Of a DNA stretch of 64,000 nt, positions 59,825-64,000 are shown in pieces. Below the pieces are notes generated by a model, which worked only from the letters and a program-made list of their open reading frames with translations, had not been told where the DNA came from and searched no databases. The stretch is from Nonomuraea terrae (lineage in GTDB: Bacteria > Actinomycetota > Actinomycetes > Streptosporangiales > Streptosporangiaceae), in contig NZ_SMKQ01000001.1 of the NCBI RefSeq assembly GCF_004348995.1, forward strand, positions 62,001-126,000, in the 5' to 3' direction. A program made the translations under genes and the position numbers. Position 1 is the first letter of the stretch. Each line of letters begins with the position of its first letter.

Positions 59825-60729
59825 TGGGAGCCGGTCACGGGCACGGTCACGGGCACGCTGGCGGCAGGCACCGCTGGCGGCTGGCCGTCTCGTTCGTGCT
59901 GATCGGCGCGTTCTTCGTGGTCGAGCTCATTTACGGCCTGATCTCCGGCTCGCTGGCGCTGCTGTCGGACGCCGGTCACATGGCCGCCGACGTGGTCACC
60001 CTGGGCGCGGCGCTGGTCGCGACCCGGATCGCGACCCGCCCCGACACCACCGGCCGGCGCAGCTACGGCTCCTACCGGGCCGAGGTGTTCGCATCGCTGC
60101 TGGCCGTCGTGCTGATGCTGGTGGTCGCGCTGTACGTGGTCACCGAGGCAGTCGGGCGCATCGGCCGCGCCGCCGAGGTCTCCTCGGGCCCGATGCTCGT
60201 CGTCGGCCTCGCCGGCCTGGCGGTCAACGTCGCCGCCCTGGTCCTGCTGCGCGCCGGCGCAGGCGAGAGCCTCAACGTCAAGGGCGCCTACCTCGAGGTC
60301 GTCGCCGACACGGCCGGCTCCGTCGGCGTCATCGCGGCCGGCTGGCTGATCGCCGTCACCGGCCAGAGCGTGTGGGACACCGTCATCGCCCTGGCCATCG
60401 GCGTCTTCGTCGCCGTACGCGCCGTCGCGCTCGGCCGCCAGGTCTTCGCCGTCCTCGGCCAGCACGTCCCCGAAGGCGTCGACGCCTCCGCCGTCGCGGC
60501 AGACCTGGCCGCCATCGACGGCGTACGCGACGTGCACGACCTGCACCTGTGGACGCTCACCTCCGGCATGAACGTCGCCACCGCCCACCTCGTCACCGCC
60601 GAGCTCAGCGACAATCACGCCGTCCTCGACCAGGCCAGGGACGTGCTGCGCCGCCGCCACGACATCGCGCACGCCACCCTTCAGGTCGAGCCCGCCGACC
60701 ACCGCGGATGCGACGAACTCGGCTGGTGA
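59824..60729 (+). CDS. Cation diffusion facilitator (CzcD-like) metal exporter
   Basis: A 301-residue CDF exporter with six membrane helices and a cytosolic C-terminal domain. The N-terminus is His-rich (GAGHGHGHGHAGGRH). Transport-site motifs: LLSDAGHMAADVV (HxxxD) in TM2 and YLEVVADTAGSVGV in TM5. Such proteins exchange Zn, Co or Cd for protons. ATG 59824 lies inside the repressor's stop with GAAGGAG upstream, so both are made together; metal binding to the repressor should induce export. Confidence 0.93.
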   Translation: MGAGHGHGHGHAGGRHRWRLAVSFVLIGAFFVVELIYGLISGSLALLSDAGHMAADVVTLGAALVATRIATRPDTTGRRSYGSYRAEVFASLLAVVLMLVVALYVVTEAVGRIGRAAEVSSGPMLVVGLAGLAVNVAALVLLRAGAGESLNVKGAYLEVVADTAGSVGVIAAGWLIAVTGQSVWDTVIALAIGVFVAVRAVALGRQVFAVLGQHVPEGVDASAVAADLAAIDGVRDVHDLHLWTLTSGMNVATAHLVTAELSDNHAVLDQARDVLRRRHDIAHATLQVEPADHRGCDELGW

Positions 60730-60740
60730 CCCCAGATAGG

Positions 60741-60886
60741 TATAGTTGCTGATGAACCTCCCTTTTCGAGGTCGCGGTGGTGGGGCCCACCGCCCCGTCG
60801 ATCAGACCGACGGGCAACCGCGGCGCGAGGCCGCCAACGGTCCCTACCAGAGGTGATGTCGTGCTGCTGGTAGGAGGAACCCGAGA
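60741..60886 (+). promoter_or_regulatory. Promoter and structured 5' leader of the crcB operon
   Basis: TATAGT (60741-60746) places the RNA start near 60753. The ~134-nt leader can fold into: ACCTC/GAGGT (60756-60760, 60768-60772); a closing helix CGCGGT/ACCGCG (60773-60778, 60817-60822) enclosing GGTGG/CCACC (60779-60783, 60787-60791) and CCCGTCG/CGACGGG (60794-60800, 60808-60814); and CCTACCAG/CTGGTAGG (60843-60850, 60867-60874), which covers the first two bases of the ribosome site GGAGG (60873-60877). I do not see the crcB (fluoride) riboswitch consensus. It is a candidate cis-regulatory RNA controlling translation. Confidence 0.6.
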
Positions 60887-61351
60887 ATGTCCCGTCCCGA
60901 AGTGGAACGTCCCGCCGATGTCCGCACACCGGCTCAGCGCCCGGCGCCGCGCCGGGTTCCCTGGCCGACGCTGGGGGTGATCGCGCTCGGCGGCGCGTCG
61001 GGCGCGCTGGCCCGCTACGGCCTCGGCGTCGCCTTCCCGCACCAGGCCGGGGCGTTCCCGTGGACGACGCTGGCCGTCAACGTCTCCGGATGCCTGCTGA
61101 TCGGGGTGCTCATGGTGGCCATCACCGAGATCTGGTCCGCGCCCGGATGGGTACGCCCGCTGCTCGGCGTCGGCGTGCTGGGCGGATACACGACGTTCTC
61201 CACGTACGTCCTGGAAGCCCGCCGGCTGCTGGACGGCGGGGCGGCGCGCGCGGCGCTGGCGTACCTGGTGATCACCCCGGTGCTGGCGCTGGCCGCGGTC
61301 TGGGCGGGCAGCGCGGCGACGCGGGCCCTGAACCGCCGGAGGCGGGCATGA
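60887..61351 (+). CDS. crcB: CrcB/Fluc fluoride channel, subunit 1
   Basis: A 154-residue CrcB protein with four membrane helices: [20 protein letters not shown] at the start, [20 protein letters not shown] and [20 protein letters not shown] (the conserved Phe-box/Thr region). CrcB dimers let fluoride leave the cell. The ~30-residue N-terminal extension is basic. A second crcB two genes on suggests a heterodimer, as in many Gram-positives. GGAGG partly hidden in a hairpin precedes ATG 60887; the stop overlaps DUF190. Confidence 0.92.
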   Translation: MSRPEVERPADVRTPAQRPAPRRVPWPTLGVIALGGASGALARYGLGVAFPHQAGAFPWTTLAVNVSGCLLIGVLMVAITEIWSAPGWVRPLLGVGVLGGYTTFSTYVLEARRLLDGGAARAALAYLVITPVLALAAVWAGSAATRALNRRRRA

Positions 61352-61692
61352 AACTGGCCGGAGCCGCCCTGCGGCTGACCATCTTCGTCGGTGACACCGA
61401 CACCTGGCATCACCAACCGCTCCACCACGAGATCGTGCACCGGGCGCACGCGGCCGGGCTGGCCGGCGCGAGCGTGTTCCGCGGCGTGGAGGGCTACGGC
61501 GCCGCCAGCCGCATCCACACCACGCGCATCCTGTCGCTGTCGGAGGACCTGCCGATGGCGATCGTCATCGTCGACGAGGCCGAACGCATCCGCGCCTTCC
61601 TCCCCGAGCTGGACGAGCTGATGTCCGAGGGTTTGGTCGTCGTGGACGAGGTCGAGGCGATCCGCTACGTCGCCGACGGGACGTCCGGATGA
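61348..61692 (+). CDS. DUF190 PII-like protein
   Basis: A 114-residue DUF190 protein: [60 protein letters not shown]. The fold is PII-like and the gene is often placed between or beside crcB genes, so a regulatory role on the channel is plausible but unproven. It overlaps both neighbours by 4 bp. Confidence 0.9.
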   Translation: MKLAGAALRLTIFVGDTDTWHHQPLHHEIVHRAHAAGLAGASVFRGVEGYGAASRIHTTRILSLSEDLPMAIVIVDEAERIRAFLPELDELMSEGLVVVDEVEAIRYVADGTSG

Positions 61693-62063
61693 ACGGCCCG
61701 CTCGCCGTCGTGCTCGTGGCGGCCGGCGCGGCGATCGGCGCGCCGCTGCGCTACCTGGCCGACCGCTTCGTGCAGGCCCGCCACGACACGGTGTTCCCGT
61801 GGGGCACTTTCACCGTCAACCTGGCCGGGTCGGCGCTGCTGGGCTTCCTGGCCGCGCTGCCCGCCGACCCGGCGCTGATGACCGCCGCCGGGGTCGGGTT
61901 CTGCGGGGCGCTGACCACCTACTCCACGTTCGGCTACGAGACGCTGCGGCTGGCCCAGGAGGGCGCCCGGTTCGCCGCGGTCGCCAACGTCGCCGCCAGT
62001 GTGGCGGGCGGGCTGGGCGCGGGCGTGTGCGGGTTCGCACTCGCCCGCGCCCTGACCGGATGA
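61689..62063 (+). CDS. crcB: CrcB/Fluc fluoride channel, subunit 2
   Basis: A 124-residue CrcB protein: [40 protein letters not shown] and [20 protein letters not shown]. It lacks the N-terminal extension of the first copy. Starts inside the DUF190 stop. Together with the first copy it should form the dual-topology channel. Confidence 0.92.
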   Translation: MNGPLAVVLVAAGAAIGAPLRYLADRFVQARHDTVFPWGTFTVNLAGSALLGFLAALPADPALMTAAGVGFCGALTTYSTFGYETLRLAQEGARFAAVANVAASVAGGLGAGVCGFALARALTG

Positions 62064-62625
62064 CGTCCTGGCGGACGCGGATGAAGATCGGGCCGGAGGA
62101 GAACCAGAGGTCCTCCCACAGGCTCTCCTTGCCGTCCGCCTCCGGCTTCATCTCGTCGGTGCCGGTGCCGCGCACCCGCAGGTAGCTGCCCTGGCCCACG
62201 TGGCGCAGGGCGTACCGGATGACGCAGTCCTGGCCCTGCCGCCGCCGGTCGTCCGGGCCGAAGCGGGCCACGACCTCGGTGGTGGGGTCGGTGTCGGCGT
62301 CGAGGTCGGCGCTCACGCCGGTGACCTGGCCGACGATCAGGTCGACGCGGCGCACCTCCGGAGAGCCGCCGTTCAGCGAGCCCGCCTGGTGGCCGGGGGC
62401 GCCCTCGAAGCCGACGTAGACGTCGGGCGCGACGTTGTTGCCGTTGCGGAACTCGCGTGGGGTGTCCTGGCCCCGCACGCCCAGGCCGGTCGCCGAGCGG
62501 GAGGCGTGGTGCGCGATCACCAGCGGCTTCTGCCGCATGCCGCGGGCGGCCTTGAGGAAACAGCGCCGGGGCGTCGAACTCCATGCCCCAGAACTGCAGG
62601 ACTCGGGGCGAGAGATCGCGGCGCG
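62064..62625 (-). pseudogene. Decayed PHP-domain phosphoesterase gene
   Basis: The reverse strand shows pieces of a PHP/metallo-phosphoesterase-like protein: VLQFWGMEFDAPALF in one frame, then after an extra T in the run near 62563 the next frame continues LKAARGMRQKPLVIAHHASR, SATGLGVRGQDTPREFRNGN, VAPDVYVGFEGAPGHQAGSL, and directly VRRVDLIVGQVTG and LRVRGTGTDEMKPE to IFIRV. Sequence expected between the GHQAGSLNG and VRRVDLIVG blocks is absent, and neither N-terminus nor stop remains: the frame runs into antisense crcB. It is a frameshifted, internally deleted relic. Confidence 0.65.
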
Positions 62626-62626
62626 G

Positions 62627-62673
62627 TATAAACGGGCGATACCGTGATGAAACCTGCCTGGAGGTCGACCTCC
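62627..62673 (+). promoter_or_regulatory. Promoter and palindromic ribosome site of the formamidase gene
   Basis: TATAAA (62627-62632) is a likely -10. GGAGGTCGACCTCC (62660-62673) is a perfect 14-bp palindrome whose left arm is the ribosome site, just before GTG 62674. It could act as an operator or fold to hide the ribosome site. Confidence 0.5.
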
Positions 62674-63669
62674 GTGATTTCCCCCCGTACCGCCGTCGTG
62701 CTGCCCACCACGAAGGAGACCGCGATCTGGGGATATTTCCCCACCGACCGGGCGCCAGTGTTGACCGTGGACTCCGGCACGATCGTCAGGATCGACGCCG
62801 TGAACCAGACCGGGGTGTCCGCGGCGGACGGGCCGGTCGCGTACTTCGAGGCGCTGGGCGTACCGGCCGATGAGGTGCTGCCCGAGCTGGCCGAGATCGC
62901 GCGGAACCCGCGCCCGGCGGGCTCCAGCGGCCACGTCCTCACCGGCCCCGTCGCGGTGCGGGGCGCCGAGCCCGGCGACGTCCTGGAGATCAGCATCCTC
63001 GACGTGTCCCCGCGCGTCCCGTACGGCGTGAACATCTCCGGCCCCGGCAGCGGCGTCTGCGGCGACCTGCTCGACACGGCCTCCACCCGCCTGCTCCGGC
63101 TGGACGGCGACGGCGGCCACTACGCCTTCGGGCACGGCATCGAGGTGCCGTTCCGGCCGTTCGCGGGGATCATGGCGGTCGCGCCGCCCACGTCGGCCGG
63201 CTTCGTCTCCGCCAACCCGCCGGACCGGTGGGGCGGCAACATGGACTTCCGCGACCTGGTCGCCGGCACCACGCTCTACCTGCCGGTCTTCCAGCCCGGC
63301 GGCATGTTCTACGTCGGCGACACCCACGGCGCGCAGGGACACGGCGAGGTGAACCAGACGGCCGTCGAGCACTCGATGGCGTTCACCGCCCGGTTCACCG
63401 TGCGCAAGGACCTGCACCTGGAGTGGCCCCGCGCGGAGAGCGACACGTACGTCTGGTGCATGGGCATCGACGCCGACCTCGACGTGGCGCTGCGGATCGC
63501 GGTCGAGGAGGCGGTCGGCTACCTGGTCGAGCACTCCGGCGGCGCGCTCACGACCGCCGACGCGTACGCGCTGTGCAGCATCGCGGTCGACTTCGTCGTC
63601 GCCGAGGCGGTCGACGGCAACAAGGTCATCGTCGCCTACATCGCCAAGCCCCTGCTGCCCCGGCGCTGA
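62674..63669 (+). CDS. Acetamidase/formamidase-family enzyme
   Basis: A 331-residue FmdA/AmdA-type amidohydrolase that releases ammonia from small amides. Seen: ETAIWGYFPTDRAPVLTVDS, GHVLTGPVAVRGAEPGDVLE (family core), MFYVGDTHGAQGHGEV (metal/active site) and a C-terminal ADAYALCSIAVDFVVAEAVD. I chose GTG 62674, nine nt after GGAGG, over ATG 62647 and GTG 62644. It is flanked by a relic on one side and a terminator on the other, so it is a single-gene unit. Confidence 0.9.
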   Translation: MISPRTAVVLPTTKETAIWGYFPTDRAPVLTVDSGTIVRIDAVNQTGVSAADGPVAYFEALGVPADEVLPELAEIARNPRPAGSSGHVLTGPVAVRGAEPGDVLEISILDVSPRVPYGVNISGPGSGVCGDLLDTASTRLLRLDGDGGHYAFGHGIEVPFRPFAGIMAVAPPTSAGFVSANPPDRWGGNMDFRDLVAGTTLYLPVFQPGGMFYVGDTHGAQGHGEVNQTAVEHSMAFTARFTVRKDLHLEWPRAESDTYVWCMGIDADLDVALRIAVEEAVGYLVEHSGGALTTADAYALCSIAVDFVVAEAVDGNKVIVAYIAKPLLPRR

Positions 63670-63678
63670 GCGCCGGGG
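63658..63678 (+). terminator. Terminator whose loop is the stop codon
   Basis: CCCCGGCGC (63658-63666) and GCGCCGGGG (63670-63678) form a perfect 9-bp stem; the 3-nt loop is TGA (63667-63669), the stop codon of the formamidase gene. Confidence 0.65.
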
Positions 63679-63856
63679 CGGCGGTCACTCGGGGGAGTGG
63701 CGGCGGATCTCCTCCGGCCAGGCCAGCGGCACGCCAAGGGCCCCGGACAGGAGGTTGGCCACCGTGACAGGGGTTGGGCAAAAGTCGCAAAAAGGGATGA
63801 ACTAGATTCGGCGCTCGAAAGTACCCACAGACGATCACGTACGGGGGAGCTGATCG
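63679..63856 (+). promoter_or_regulatory. Gap before the VanZ-like gene
   Basis: AT-rich stretch 63778-63830 includes TAGATT (~63803-63808) as a possible -10, and GGGGGAG (63843-63849) as ribosome site. No intact gene is seen in the gap. Confidence 0.4.
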
Positions 63857-64000
63857 TTGGCCGACCGGTTGTTGCCGGCCTTGCCGGCGTTGCTCGGCGG
63901 GGCGCTGCTGGCCGTCATCCTGTTCGTGCCGTTCGTCTTCCACAGCTACCGGCGGCGCGGTGAGGTGGGGTTCGGGCCGGCGCTGCTCGCCTTCGGCTTC
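63857..64000 (+). CDS. VanZ-like membrane protein (C-terminus outside window)
   Basis: A TTG start at 63857, seven nt after GGGGGAG, opens a frame that runs off the window: ALLGGALLAVILFVPFVFHS, then YRRRGEVGFGPALLAFGF. A first membrane helix followed by Y-R-R-R-G-E matches the beginning of VanZ-family proteins in actinobacteria. VanZ-like proteins affect envelope-drug susceptibility, but most are uncharacterised. Confidence 0.65.
   Translation, partial: MADRLLPALPALLGGALLAVILFVPFVFHSYRRRGEVGFGPALLAFGF

Noticed and set aside
60753-60886. Canonical fluoride riboswitch upstream of crcB
   Set aside because: I could not find the conserved GAUGG/GACUCCU core; only a weak GCTGATGAACC resemblance is present at the start of the leader. 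Needs a covariance-model scan.
63686-63770. Reverse frame with ANLLSGALGVPLAWPEEIRR near its end
   Set aside because: It looks protein-like but is very short, with no supported start or family, in the gap before the VanZ-like gene.
1-64000. Prophage, integrative element, insertion sequence, CRISPR array, tRNA or rRNA
   Set aside because: I found no transposase, integrase, regularly spaced repeats, tRNA-like T-loop with cloverleaf, or rRNA sequence in the window.

Overview
The window is high-GC (about 70%) actinobacterial DNA. GC-rich third codon positions, many GTG starts, tetR/lacI/padR/merR regulators beside single enzymes, two ECF sigma factors with characteristic partner domains, a mycothiol-type isomerase-fold protein, a deazaflavin-type reductase domain and secreted glycosidases and proteases all fit a soil filamentous actinomycete. 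A Nonomuraea/Streptosporangiaceae-like host is my guess, not something the sequence proves. It reads as chromosomal accessory territory: short 1-6 gene modules, each with its own regulator. I saw no transposase, integrase, CRISPR array, rRNA or tRNA.

Layout. 1-3.4 kb: a Tat-type class V aminotransferase (cut by the window edge) divergent from a His-rich small protein, a cysteine-synthase-like PLP enzyme and an MFS exporter. 3.5-7.3 kb: TetR/P450 pair, then an ECF42-type sigma factor with its YCII/DGPF partner and a VOC protein. 7.4-10.1 kb: secreted LVIVD-repeat protein divergent from a DUF305 lipoprotein. 10.2-20.4 kb: alpha/beta hydrolase/XRE pair, large secreted subtilisin, AraC+VOC pair, mycothiol-isomerase-like protein, DHA2 MFS plus saccharopine-dehydrogenase-like protein. 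20.4-28.2 kb: GH78 rhamnosidase divergent from its probable LacI regulator, a DNA-binding protein plus hydrolase behind a perfect palindrome, and a three-domain reductase-hemerythrin-esterase fusion. 28.5-32.8 kb: a five-gene ABC exporter/two-component set. 32.9-37.9 kb: STAS protein, epimerase/TetR pair, ABC-F ATPase and a dinucleotide-binding oxidoreductase. 38.3-44.8 kb: MerR, PadR-HAAS/RDD-CPBP operon, ABC transporter, Tat beta-carbonic anhydrase. 44.8-49.1 kb: iron/heme/cobalamin-type ABC importer, LysR/RidA pair. 49.2-54.1 kb: nucleotidyltransferase, epimerase, ECF41 sigma with divergent SnoaL/YceI genes, secreted M14 carboxypeptidase. 54.2-57 kb: gene debris, a GH11-CBM2 xylanase, a His-rich secreted protein. 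57-64 kb: MFS/ArsR pair, SmtB-type repressor with CDF metal exporter, a CrcB-DUF190-CrcB fluoride-exporter operon behind a structured leader, a decayed PHP-domain gene, a formamidase-family enzyme and the start of a VanZ-like gene.

Themes. Several genes are metal- or ion-linked (His-rich proteins, DUF305, CDF, CrcB, ABC importer). Others are for plant polymer attack (rhamnosidase, xylanase) and protein degradation (S8, M14). Many intergenic regions carry clear dyads next to regulators. Two genes (25169 and 59420) look leaderless, with the -35 box laid over the stop codon of the preceding gene. Four stretches (54.2-54.4, 57.0, 62.1-62.6 kb and possibly 32.9-33.1 kb) are remnants of broken genes. 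The least explained item is the roughly 134-nt leader of the crcB operon.
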